From NCBI GenBank assembly GCA_947311845.1, contig CAMZMU010000071.1, forward strand, positions 22,047,236 to 22,111,235: DNA of 64,000 nt, read 5' to 3'. Made by a program: the position numbers and the translations under genes. Shown one piece after another: positions 47,870 through 58,436 of the stretch (position 1 is the first letter of the stretch; each line of letters opens with the position of its first letter). Source of the DNA: Poa pratensis (Eukaryota > Streptophyta > Magnoliopsida > Poales > Poaceae). The notes under the pieces were generated by a model. The model searched no databases. It was given only the letters and a program-made list of their open reading frames with translations, and was not told the origin of the DNA.

Positions 47870-48340
47870 TGCCGTGGCAGCACCGTCGTGCTACCCTAGG
47901 AGCAACGCCGCTTTGCCATGGAAGCACCGCACCTCCACCATGGCAGCAACGTCGTTGAGCCCTGGGAGCACCTTGCCTCCACGCAGGTAGCACCGCGCCT
48001 TTCGCCGGCGGCGGCGCCGCCATGCCCTGGACGCACCGCGCCTCCACCATGGCAGCAACGCCCTTGAGCCTTGGGAGCACCTTGCCTCCACGCTGGTAGC
48101 ACCGCGCCTCTCGTCGCCGGCGGCGCCGCCTTGCCCTAGAAGCACCGCGCCTCCACCATGGCAGCAACGCCCTTGAGCCTTGGGAGCATCTTGCCTCCAC
48201 GCTGGTAGCACCGCGCCTCTCGCCGGCGGCGGCGCCGCCATGCCCTAGAAGCACATCGGTTCCACCATGGCAGCAACGCCCTTGAGCCTTGGGAGCACCT
48301 TGCCTCCACGCTGGTAGCATCGAGCCTCTACTCTGGCAGC
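47870..48340. repeat. Minisatellite, 109-bp unit, about four copies
   Basis: GGCAGCAACG recurs at 47942, 48051, 48160 and 48269, giving an exact 109-bp spacing. Units contain TTGAGCCTTGGGAGCACCTT, CTCCACGCTGGTAGCACCGC and GGCGGCGCCGCCATGCCCT. The unit is not a multiple of 3, so all minus-strand frames read versions of the same repeat peptide (for example 47802-48749, 315 codons). This suggests a DNA repeat and not a gene. It lies about 550 bp upstream of the C4H start. Confidence 0.9.
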
Positions 48341-49386
48341 AGTCGTGCACCACGGCAGCACCGCTCGGCACTAGCGCGCCGTGCCTTGGCAGCAGCAGGC
48401 GGCGACGGTGTCCCGCTCGTTGTGGCGGCGCGTTCGTGTACCTGGATGGGGCAGGATACCGGAGAGGGTCGAGGGAGTAGGAGCACGTACGGGGACAGGA
48501 ACGTGGGCGGTGGCGGGCGAGAAAGGGAGGCGGAATTAGGGGCGGAGGCGCTGAGCTAGCGTGCTGGAGCTTGTGATTTGGGCGAACGGCTCGATGGGGA
48601 AGACGATTCGTGGTGAAAAAAAAGCTAGCAAGAGGATAAGGAAGGAGCGGTAGGTGCCTACGTGTGGGGCCACAGGTCACCTGGCGTGCGTGCGGACTGC
48701 GAAGCGACCCAGAGGATCGATCCTCCGGGGGTACACCAGCGTTTTCCATATGTTTATGTGTTCATATGTGGGATGACAGTGGAAAATGCCTACTACAATC
48801 TTAGAGTACTTTTAAATTCTACGGTAAAATGTTTACGTAAATGTTTTTAAAGCGGGTTAGGACAGAACATATACCACAGAAAATACCATATACTTCCTCT
48901 CAGCCCCGCGTCCACCCGATGCAGACCACCCGTTCCTCCAAGCCCACCGAGATGGGCGTCGGAGTCCAAGGCCCGCGCTTATTGGCACGACATGTAGAGG
49001 GCCCACAAGGAGGAGTCTGCGACCGCATATGTCCGGGAGAGGATGACCCGATCCCGCCAAAGGTCGCGTACAAGTCCATGACCTCCACGAAAATGAATCC
49101 CCTTCGCCGTTGTCGCAAGAATGCCAAGACGTCGGTGGAGGCCATCACACTGTCCGAAGCCAATGTTGTCCGCCCTCGCTAATGAGAAGGCTCGCGCCGT
49201 CACACTCCTCGTCGGGCTCCCCTCCGCCCACGCCGGTACCTCCGGAAACGACAACAGCTCCTTCTCCGACCCCTACGCTGTCTTTGACAAGTACTACCAC
49301 CACGGCTCCAGCGATGACAAGGGGAAGGGGAAGGCGCCACAATTATGCTCTCCCGCCTGTCTATATAAATGTCTACATACTAGATA

Positions 49387-49468
49387 CTCCTTCTGATCCA
49401 TAATAAGTGTCGCGGTTTTGAATTAACCACAATTCAAAACCTCGACACTTATTTAGGATCGGAGGGAG
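49387..49468. mobile_element. Stowaway-type MITE (82 bp)
   Basis: CTCCTTCTGATCC and GGATCGGAGGGAG form the terminal repeats, with TA at 49385-49386 and 49469-49470. The interior is strongly self-complementary (TTTTGAATTAA against the downstream AATTCAAAA). Confidence 0.92.
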
Positions 49469-49785
49469 TATATGATGTGATATTTGCGGAACTTGTCCGG
49501 TGATGATTATATGGATTCGAGGAGAACAGTTGCGGACTTGAAGATTTGAGGAGCGATCGGATCCTGTTCCCGAACACGTTCGGACGTGTCCGTGAACATA
49601 TAGGGTCAAAATAGGCAAATATGGTTAGAGATGCTCTCACTCCATTTGGGGGTGGAAGCACAACACCATGTTGTCTCACATCTGACGACCCACATGTCAA
49701 TGACTCAAATTTACTCGACTTTTTGTTTGGCAAAGTCAGCCTAACCCAGTTCCTTGACAAAGCACATGGAAAAGGACAAACCGTC

Positions 49786-51418
49786 GGATGAAACTTGAGA
49801 GGGAGAAAAACGTATCGTCCTGTCCGCTCCCGCGAGCGGCAGGGCGACAACCCTAGCGACCCCCGAGCTCGACCCTCCCCTTCCCTGCCTCCCCCTCGCC
49901 GCCGCCGGAGGGCGCCGCCGGGAAAAGACCGGTTGGCGTCGGCGGCGGCGGGGTCTCTCTCTCCCTCCGCTTGGTGCTCGTCGGCGCGGGAAGGCGGCGT
50001 CAAGTGGGGGCGGCGCGTTGGCGTTGGGCGCGGCGGCGTGGTGTCGGGTGCTGGCGGCGGAGGTCGTCGACGTCCCGTCGGCGCGGAGGGCTTCGCGGTG
50101 GTGCTGGTGGAGGTGTGGGGCAGCGACGGTTTGGTTCAGGCTCGGCCTAGATCTGGCCGTTGTTGGCTGCCTCTCTCCAGGGCCTCCGGCGGCGGTTGGT
50201 GGCGGCGGCGGGTGGTTGCTGCTGGGCGGGGTCGCTGGTGGTGGGGTGGCCGTGCGCCGCTCCCCACGGTTGCCCCTTCCCCGGCCTGCTGTGGAGGCGC
50301 CATGGCAGGGCCGGCGCGTGCTGCGGGCCGGATCTGGGCCAGGCGGGCCCAGATCTGCCGGCGGCCGTGCGGATGTTTCCACTCCTGCGTCCGAGACCGC
50401 CCCTACCCGCGTGCTGCTGCTCCTTGACGGGGAGCTCAGCGGCAGTGTTGTTCGGCCTTTTGGCGGCGCTCTAAGCCAGTCCTCGGAGTTTCCTTGGTTG
50501 GGTCAGGTCGGTCGGGGTGTGGTGGCGCCTCCCTTGGCGGCAGGGCCGTGGCTGTTGTGGTGCTGGTCCGACGCGCCGCCCCCGGCCCAGATCTGGGCCC
50601 TTTGGGCCCCATCTGGGTTTTAGGCGGGTCGGCCCGAATCTGCGGCGGTTTGGCCTTCTGTACACTGATGTTGAAGAGCAGCTCGGATTGGGGGCGGCGG
50701 CGTCAATGTTGTGCCTTCTGCAGCGCGGCGGCGGGAGCTTCATGGGCCTCTCGAGGCCGAGAGGCTCGGCCTGGCTTGTGGGCCCATAGGCCGGTTGTGC
50801 TCCTGCTGCTCTGTCCGGTCGGTTACTGTCCTTGACGGTGGAGGTCGGTCCCTCCCGCACGTCGGCGGTGCTGCGGCTCCTAGTCCCGACTCTTTTTCTT
50901 CGGTGTATAGGCTTCTCTGCTCTGTGCCGTGGTGAGACTTGCTGAGCGGCTTCTCGATCTGTTGGCGTTGGGCGGTGGGCGGTATGGTGGAGTGCTCCGG
51001 AGCGCCTGGGGGGATAGGGGGTCAGGAGAAATCCTAGTCGTCTTGCCCGACTCCGGCGCGGTGGCGTTTGTGGATGCCGCCAGTCCTTCCCGAAGGGCGT
51101 CGGGTGTTCCCTCTCCTCTCCCTGTCATGTACCGGGGGAAACCCTTGGCAGCAGCGTCGTCGTCGTCGCATCCCTTCTTGAAGGTGTTGCTTGGTACCGG
51201 CGCTTCGGAGCACTAGGAGCGTGGTGGGAAGCTTACGGTGGGCGCAACGGTCTTGGAGCTTGTTCACTTTTGTCTTTCCGCCGCTACGGCGTTTTTTCTT
51301 TTGCTTTTCTCTGTTCTTTTTTTTTGGGCGTGCTTGTGCTGTTTCTGCCCCAGCACCTGTCGTTGGTTGTTTCGGTGGTTGTTTTATTTATAAAGCGGGA
51401 TGAAAGCCTGTTTCGAGG
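49786..51418 (+). mobile_element. LINE-like non-autonomous retroposon with 15-bp target duplication
   Basis: AAAGGACAAACCGTC at 49771-49785 and 51419-51433 flanks a 1633-bp GC-rich insert. Copy 2 of the segmental duplication shows the single uninterrupted site at about 52045. The insert starts GGATGAAACTTGAGAGGGAG, and its 3' end TTTATAAAGCGGGATGAAAG resembles 3' ends of grass LINEs, with no poly-A. Long frames on both strands (for example 49795-50427, 49741-50382) are Gly/Arg/Pro low complexity. No RT is present. It may combine a LINE 5' UTR and 3' end. Confidence 0.8.
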
Positions 51419-51521
51419 AAAGGACAAACCGTCAAAGGTCAAGCCATAGTGACGGCGTTAGGTGAGCCGGAGACGACGGCACACAGGCGGTGACGGATGG
51501 TGCTCTCCTGGCCTCCTGGGC

Positions 51522-52152
51522 ACTTTTAAATTCTACCGTAAAAATGTTTACGTAAATGTTTTTAAAGCGGGTTCGGACAGAACATATACCATATCCTTCC
51601 TCTCAGCCCCGCGTCCACCCGATGCAGACCACCTGTTCCTCCGAGCCCGCCGAGATGGGCGTCGGAGTCCAAGGCCCGCGCTTATTGGCACGACATGTAG
51701 AGGGCCCACAAGGAGGAGTCTGCGACCGCATATGTCTGGGGAGAGGATGACCCGATCCCGCCAAAGGTCGCGTACAAGTTCATGACCTCCACGAAAACGA
51801 ACCCCCTTCGCCGTTGTCGCAAGAATGCCAAGACGTCGGTGGAGGCCATCACACTGTCCGGACGTGTCCGTGAACATATAGGGTCAAAATAGGCAAATAT
51901 GGTTAGAGATGCTCTCACTCCATTTGGGGGTGGAAGCACAACACCATGTTGTCTCACATCTGACGACCCACATGTCAATGACTCAAATTTACTCGACTTT
52001 TTGTTTGGCAAAGTCAGCCTAACCCGGTTCCTTGACAAAGCACATGGAAAAGGACAAACGTCAAAGGTCAAGCCATAGTGACGGCGTTAGGTGAGCAGGA
52101 GACGACGGCACACACAGGCGGTGACGGATGGTGCTCTCCTGGCCTCCTGGGC
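51522..52152. repeat. Tandem segmental duplication, copy 2 (empty-site copy)
   Basis: Directly abuts copy 1 and lacks both the LINE-like insertion and the 426-bp MITE-containing stretch. The 426-bp difference ends at the short shared word CG (TGTCCG/GACGTG against CGTTCG/GACGTG). Confidence 0.9.
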
Positions 52153-52158
52153 AGTGAG

Positions 52159-52872
52159 TAGGGCTGGACACAAAGCTCGAGGCTCGAGGCTCGGCTCGGG
52201 CTCGACAAGGCTCGGCTCGGGCTCGGCTCGGCTCGAAGGTCGGACAAGCCAAGCCTAAACCTTCCGGACAAGGCTCGAGGCTCGACAAGCCGGCTCGATG
52301 AAGCTCGCAAGCCGGCTCGAAGGCTCGATGAAATATAAAAATTGGACATAATCTATGCTAAAAATGCAACAATTCATAATTATAATCAATAGTAGAGCAT
52401 GAATATATCCATAACATAGTTCAACAAGCAAGGTCCAGCAAGTGAATACATGAAATAAGAACCATTTACACTAGTTTGCATCAGGTTTTTAGCAGTATAG
52501 AAAGATCCAGCAAGCAAATACATCAAATAAGCACAATTGACATTATTTTGTTTCAGTTTTTTGGCTGTATAAAAATTTACAGCAAGCAAATACATCAAAT
52601 AGACTAGAAACAGTATTTACTCCATATTGTGCATCAATTATGTTGCCGTATTAAAAGGTTGCAGCACGAAAATACATGAATTATGTGTAAAAAAAAATGA
52701 TGCTGCGGCTCGACGAGCCGGCTCGGCTCGGCCTCAAGCTTGTCAAGCCGAGCCGCAAGCCTACTTTCTGCTATTTTTTCAGGGGCAAGCCGAGCCGGGC
52801 TTGGCTCGAGTTTTTCCAAGCCTAACCGAGCCGAGCCTCGAGCCGGCTCGGCTCGGCTCGATTCCAGCCCTA
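52159..52872. mobile_element. Non-autonomous hAT element 1 (714 bp)
   Basis: Termini TAGGGCTGGA and TCCAGCCCTA are inverted complements, flanked by the 8-bp duplication GCAGTGAG (52151-52158 and 52873-52880). Both subterminal zones carry many GGCTCG/CGAGCC repeats; the centre is AT-rich and non-coding. Confidence 0.93.
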
Positions 52873-52880
52873 GCAGTGAG

Positions 52881-53527
52881 TGGTTTGAAGCTTGAAGGGT
52901 GGGTGTGCGTAGAGGCTTCCCGCGCCTCCATGTCTCGGGGTTTGTTGAGCAGAGAGAGAGAAAATCAGAAAAGAAAAGGATTTGCTGGAGGGTAGGTGAG
53001 GTGACTAGGAAGTTGATATCTGACCATTTTCCAAGTGTATGGTGTGCCTCTGCATGCTGCTTTTATCGCCCAAAGGAGTTGGTGTGTGCAGCCGCGCAGG
53101 AGCAGCAAAATGCAAACATGTTGCTGCAACTACATACCTCGCCTGCACTCAGATTTGCCTTGTCTGGGACTCTCGGTTACTCGGTTCCGGAAGCCGGCCG
53201 TTGCCGGGGTTGGTCTTTCTTCCGGTTTGCACCATGCGCAGGCGCAACCGCAGGTGAACCACTACATGCAAACACTGGTCAGTGGTGGGCGTCTCCACGC
53301 ACAGGGGACTTCCACGTACAAGGAAAAAGAAACTACAGTACGTGCATTGTCAGTTCTGATCGCACGTCAGGTAAAAAAAAAAAGTTCCGATCGCACGATC
53401 ATTTACGTACCCCGTGCCGTGCCGTGCCGTGCCGTGCTTCTCTGCCGCCGCGCACGTTCAGTGCCAGTGCAGCCGGAGGCGTGGAGCACGCGTCCACGTT
53501 TTCTCTTCTGTTATGACAGAGGTCTAC
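52881..53527. other. Short interval between two hAT elements, with a GTGCC microsatellite
   Basis: No recognised gene. About five GTGCC units lie at 53413-53437. Frames of 167-205 codons on the plus strand overlap one another and have no known domain. Confidence 0.5.
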
Positions 53528-53535
53528 CAGCCGAC

Positions 53536-54072
53536 TAGGGCTGGATTAACGAGCTGCTCGGATCGTTAAGGCTCGAGATCGTTAAGTCTCAGATCATTAA
53601 GCTTGTTAAGAATAACGAGCTGAAATTAAAGCTCGGCTCGGTTCGTTAGACGTTCACGAGCGCTCGCGAGCAGCTCGTTAAGACTCGTTAAGAAGATGTA
53701 AAAAAAACTTAAAATGCATCTGAAAAGATTTCAGCCATAAAACGTATAAAAGTAGTTTAAAAATGACAAATCGACAACAAATAGTTCACAAACTCATAGT
53801 AGTTTCACACACTCAAATGAAAATAAATATTGCTAACTAGTTAATCGTTGGATGGGCTACAACATATAGATTTGTAGCCATGCTGCCACGACGCTAACGA
53901 TCTTAACGAGTAGCTCACGAAACTCGTTATTTTGATTGTTAAGCTCGTTAGTATTAACGAGCTAAAATTGCTGCTCGGCTCGGTTCGTTAAGATAACGAG
54001 TCGAGCACAAACGAGTCGAGTTACCGAGCGCTCAATAAGCTTAACGAAATTTGAGCTTTATGTCCAGCCCTA
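53536..54072. mobile_element. Non-autonomous hAT element 2 (537 bp)
   Basis: Termini TAGGGCTGGA and TCCAGCCCTA, identical to hAT element 1, with the 8-bp duplication CAGCCGAC (53528-53535 and 54073-54080). Subterminal repeats here are AACGAGCT/AGCTCGTTA, not GGCTCG. The centre is AT-rich and non-coding. Confidence 0.93.
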
Positions 54073-54602
54073 CAGCCGACGATCCTCGCAGGCTGAGGCG
54101 AGTGTAAAACAAAGTGACTACGAAATATAAGTTGCAAAAAAAAAAACAAATATAACCCTTCGTACGTGGCGCATCACCGGCCGGCCGGCTAGTACCCACG
54201 CAGGAGGGTTGGTACTTGGTAGGCACAAGACAGGAACAGGACATCGACGGCCGAAGGCGGTCCCCATGCAGCGGTGTAGTACTAGTACCGCATGGCACGA
54301 GCGCGGCCAAGTATCAGAGCAGCCATCCAGCCAGACAGGTCCCATTCTCGCAGTTTTAATGTGCTCGCCGTCCTCGACCAGCGTTACCTTCAAAAAAATA
54401 AAGTGCTCGCCGTACGTCTGTGTTCGCAGCCAATCATTTTTGTTTTTGTTTTTTGACAAACAATACCATATACCCGTCCATTTTGTTGTTTGTGAACGTG
54501 TATCACACGCGCCTGGTTATCCGATTTACAGCTTCATACTGTTGTCGTCCTCCCGTGTGTGCATCAAGCCGCTTCATATTTGGTTGGTGCATGTCACCAA
54601 CC

Positions 54603-54964
54603 GCGGATGCAAGTGGGGCGGAATAGGGACGTCCCGCTCCCGCTACTTTTGGTCAACGGGACGAAATGGGATAAAGGGGAAATTAGGAAGTGGGACACGT
54701 AGATGCCACGGGACCCATCGGCGTGTCAGCATGTGCAATTCGTACAAAGCTAGCATCGCGGTTGGAACAGGTCGTATCATTCATGCATGCATGCAGCTGC
54801 ATCCATCGCTCCATCTAAACTAGCCTCGCGGTACAAACCGGGATAGATGGGAATAGTTCGTTACGCCGCCAGCGCAAAACGGGATAGTACGAACGGGATA
54901 GGTCGGATTAGCTGGAGTAACGGGAGGCGGGTTTGGTGGGGGACCCGTCCCACTTGCAACGTTA
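54603..54964. mobile_element. Candidate Mutator-like or other TIR element (362 bp)
   Basis: TCACCAACC is repeated at 54594-54602 and 54965-54973 (9 bp, the Mutator length). Inside, TGCAAGTGGGGCGG at the left is complementary to CCGTCCCACTTGCA at the right. The outermost 5-6 bases do not pair, so borders are uncertain. GGGATA words recur in the interior. Confidence 0.5.
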
Positions 54965-54973
54965 TCACCAACC

Positions 54974-55368
54974 GACGCCCGCCAGTCTGCGCTGCCCATC
55001 GTCCAAACAACACGCGCGTACGATCGAGTGGACACGTAGGCTCGCTGGAGGGAGACACCATGCATTGACGTACGCCGGTAACATACTGACCACCGGGCCG
55101 GACAGCTCCACTTCCCACTTTTACATGGCCGTTCCTTCTACTCTTTGCTGTCTTTGGGCTGCGAAAGTTATTCGCCCACCGCAAAAATAGTGGCCGTCAG
55201 TGCAACACACCTACCGCCACCACCACACACGCCGCGCGCAGCCCCGCCAAAATAGCTTTTTTTTTATGCTGGAGCATTAGAGTTAGGGCATCTCCAGCCG
55301 TTCGGCCCCTAGGCCGAAAAACGACGCCTTTTTGGACGGACCTGGGGGCACCGGCGCTATTTAAAATC
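54974..55368. other. Intergenic with possible Harbinger-type end
   Basis: GGGCATCTCCAGCCG at about 55287 resembles a PIF/Harbinger or Tourist terminus, but no partner end was found. Otherwise nothing recognised. Confidence 0.3.
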
Positions 55369-56160
55369 GTGGGGTGTAAATTTCCCAGTCACACTCCACC
55401 CCAGGATGAACAGATGAGAGGAAAAGTCAAAAAAAAAAAAAACACGTTGAAGCCATCCACGCTCACGCCGTACGCCGCCGTGGAGGGAGACTTCCGGCAG
55501 CGTGGCCGGCACCGGCGCCGCCGAGGCCGCCGCAGTCGCCCGTGGCGCAGTCGAGCTGCTCCGTGCCGGCGGGCTGCAGCCGGTGCATGCTCAGATGCGG
55601 CCTCCATCTCCAGGACGCAGCCGAGGAAGGGCTGCGAGCCGGGCGGCGGCCTCGGGCTCTGCGGCGAGCTCGAGGAGGGCGGCGGACGCGCGCTCTGCGC
55701 CGAGGGCGGCGCGTCGGAGCCCAGCGCCCTGCTGGTGTGCGCGCAGGGCAGCAGGAGGCCGTGCTCGCCGCCGCTGCTTCATGATTCGTCGGGGACGGGC
55801 CGCGAGGTCGAGGAAGGGCGGCCACGCGAGCTCGGTGGAGGACGGCCGCGAGGTCGAGGAAGGGCGACCACGCGAGCTCGGTGGAGGACGGGCGGCCGGC
55901 CGATGCGGACGAGGCCGAGCGGCCGCGAGGTCGAGGAGGGGCGGCCGCGCGAGCTCGAGGAGGGGCGGTGGACGAGCCCGGAGCAGAGGACGGGGCGGCA
56001 GCGCGAGGTTGAGCTCGGAGCAGGAGAAGAGGAGGGGCGGTGGCGGACGGCCACGGGCACACGAGCTCGGCGGCGCCGTCGGGATCGGTCCGACGCGAGG
56101 AAGAGCGTGGCGAGGTCGAGAAGAAGCACAAAAAATTCGCGGTCACACGGAGGACATGTC
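55369..56160. repeat. GC-rich low-complexity block with short repeats
   Basis: Very GC-rich. CGCGAGGTCGAGGAAGGGCG and the following CGCGAGCTCGGTGGAGGACG recur near 55802, 55849 and, altered, 55925. Several overlapping frames of more than 200 codons are open on both strands and encode Arg/Gly/Ala-rich sequence with no domain, so none is called as a gene. Confidence 0.5.
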
Positions 56161-56632
56161 CTCAGCGTCTCACACGGGCTACGTCACCCGTTTAACGCCG
56201 TCCGTCCGATCGGTTCAACGAACGGCTGAGATTGCGCCACGACGCTCACAAACACGCACTACTGTTACATCTACAGTCCTCACGCGCCCGCACCAATTAG
56301 AGGGTGCCACGTCACCCGGTCACAGCCGGTCACTCCGGTGGACAGCCGGTCGCCCACCAGTCACCGTGTCATTTTTACAAGAACATCCCTCACAAATCGA
56401 GAAAAAGCTCCACAGCCCACAACTCCTCGCTCCGAAGAACCTTCCTTCAATTTCATAGAACACCAAGGGCCTAACTGCAAAAATACCTCATTTTCCCCAC
56501 TCCACGGCACACCGTCCCCAATCCCGAACCCTAGAATCGCAGCGGCGCCTCCCTGCTCCGGCGGCAACTCGGCCGCAAGTCCTCTCCCGTTCGACTCCCT
56601 CCGCCACGGTGGCCTCCCGCTCCGACGACAGC
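56161..56632. other. Flank of the gypsy insertion, promoter or 5'-UTR-like
   Basis: Contains CCGAACCCTAGAATCGC and CT-rich stretches typical of grass 5' UTRs, ending abruptly at the LTR start (56633). A first exon may have been interrupted by the insertion, but no coding start is convincing. Confidence 0.3.
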
Positions 56633-58420
56633 TGATGGCCCTTCACGTAGTTACCCCACAACGGCGCCAGAAAACGGTCTTGACGGCCCTTCGTGTGGTT
56701 ACCTGCGTGAAAAGTAAATGGGTTAGGTTGAGACTCCAAGTGCAGAGTGTATGTAGTAGTGGAAGACAGTTTTCCCCACGAGGGGTGACTCGAGGGTTTA
56801 ATATCGAACTCTCGGGGAACCAGTATTTCAGGTGTTATCTCCTTATCCTTCTCTTGAGAACCTGCAACAAAATAAATTGTTTTGTGCCCTCAACCTCACC
56901 AAGTGGTTGTCAAGCACAAGGTGTGAGAATGATAATAAAATAAATATGCAAACAGTAGTAAATATGCAATGATGGTAAAATAAATATGCAAGGATGATGG
57001 TAGTAATGATAAATGATATTTTTGGGTTTTTTATGATGAATGCAAGATGTAAAAGTGTTTTTGTATTTTCGGATTTAATAATGGCAGCAAACAAAAGTGG
57101 TGATAAAAGTGTTGGAAAGGTGTTTCTTATGATTAAAAATGGACCGGGGTTCATGGTTTCACAAATGCACTCTCTCTTGATAACGTGGTAGACAATGGAA
57201 CACTAAAATTAACATGTAAGATGGCAAGACATGGTTTGACAAGTTATTAATAATATGGGCATCACGTCCTAACATAGAGATCTCAAGTATAAGTTGTTCT
57301 CTCTCTTATGCTCCACCAAGATGCGAACTAAATCATAACACCTTAGTAATTAAGATAAATCAGAGCATAGCAATAAGTTCAATGACATGAAGTTAAAATA
57401 AGAACATGCTAGATCTAGTCATGGAGGTAGTGGCCAAGGTCACATCCACTCTCCGGTAGCATGGTATTTTTGTTTATCCCTAGTGAGGCAACAAAGTAAG
57501 GTAGAAAACCCAAGTGGATCGCAGAACTTTCTCTCACGTTCACTGCACTAGCCACCCCCCGTTACTCCAACTAATGCACACGTTCCCCCTCACATGCTCT
57601 CATAAACATGCTTGATCATGACAAGTAAATAAGAACGGGGTACATAATATGCATCTACTTTCATAACTGAAACAAAACCATTGCAATCTCAAACATGTAT
57701 TAACTCATAATAAAGATCCACCACAAAGGAATTACATAGATGACCGTAATCATGTTCAGCAGCTCATACGGTACTAATTAGTGAAGCTCATAGAGAGGAG
57801 AGATACATAAGTTACTTCCACAAACCCATAGTCCAGGGTGGACTACTCCCTCTTCATCATGGTGTCGGTGGAGATGTTGTTGGAGGGGAAGGAGACCACA
57901 CCGGCAGCGCCCCGCCGGAGTTTTCCCCCTCCAATCTTCAGCTCCAGGTCTCTGTTTCGTGGTTTCTGTGTTTGCGGCGCTCTCTTTCGCGAAAGCCCTG
58001 GGGGGTCTATATATAGTCGTTTTTAGGTCAAGACGAAGCTTCGGGAAGAAAGATCGACGGCAGCGGAGGCCCGAGGGCCATGGTGGGTCCCACGCGGTCA
58101 GGGAATCTGGCCGCGTGGGCCCACCCCTTTCGGCCTTCTGGTCTCCGTTTCTTCGATTCCTTTGCGCCTACGTTTCGTTCCTTCCAAAAAAGTGATCCCC
58201 GTAAAATCAGGTCATTTGGACGTCGTTTGGGTCCCTGAAACATCAAAATATAGAAAAAGGGGTTTTCTGACAGCGCAGGGTTAATTCCAGAAAAATGGGG
58301 AAGTTGTTAATTATCCCCAAAACTCAATATAAATCATGAATATAACCCTTATATGATGCAAATAACATGGAATAACATGTAATAAAATGTAAAGTTCATG
58401 TATGCATTTTACATGCATCA
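56633..58420 (-). repeat. 3' LTR of the Athila-like element (1788 bp)
   Basis: On the plus strand it starts TGATGGCCCTTCACG and ends TTTACATGCATCA, giving inverted TGATG/CATCA ends. Its first about 810 bp match 63191-64000. An in-LTR copy of the primer-site motif (ACCCCACAACGGCGCCA) lies at 56653-56669. Confidence 0.85.
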
Positions 58421-58422
58421 AC

Positions 58423-58436
58423 ATCCCCAAGCTTAA
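58423..58436 (-). promoter_or_regulatory. Polypurine tract
   Basis: Minus-strand TTAAGCTTGGGGATGT sits directly upstream of the 3' LTR, the expected site for plus-strand priming. Confidence 0.7.

Larger units (their letters stand above)
48808..51521. repeat. Tandem segmental duplication, copy 1 (with insertions)
   Basis: The segment starts ACTTTTAAATTCTACGGTAA and ends GGCCTCCTGGGC. It matches copy 2 (51522-52152) along its length except for 426 extra bases at about 49157-49582, which include a Stowaway MITE, and a 1633-bp LINE-like insertion plus its target duplication at 49786-51433. Removing both leaves about 640 bp, the size of copy 2. No gene was recognised within the shared sequence. 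Confidence 0.9.

Noticed and set aside
47802..48749. 315-codon minus-strand frame as a repeat protein gene
   Set aside because: It is a 109-bp minisatellite; the other frames encode the same peptide types, and no start context or conserved flank supports a gene.
49741..50623. Long frames in the 49.8-51.4 kb GC-rich block
   Set aside because: They lie in a retroposon with target duplications and are low-complexity on both strands.
55262..55310. Tourist/Harbinger element starting at GGGCATCTCCAGCC
   Set aside because: Only one end was seen; no partner terminus or target duplication.
55369..56458. Frames of 286 and 318 codons
   Set aside because: Overlapping open frames on both strands, Arg/Gly/Ala-rich with short DNA repeats; no domain.
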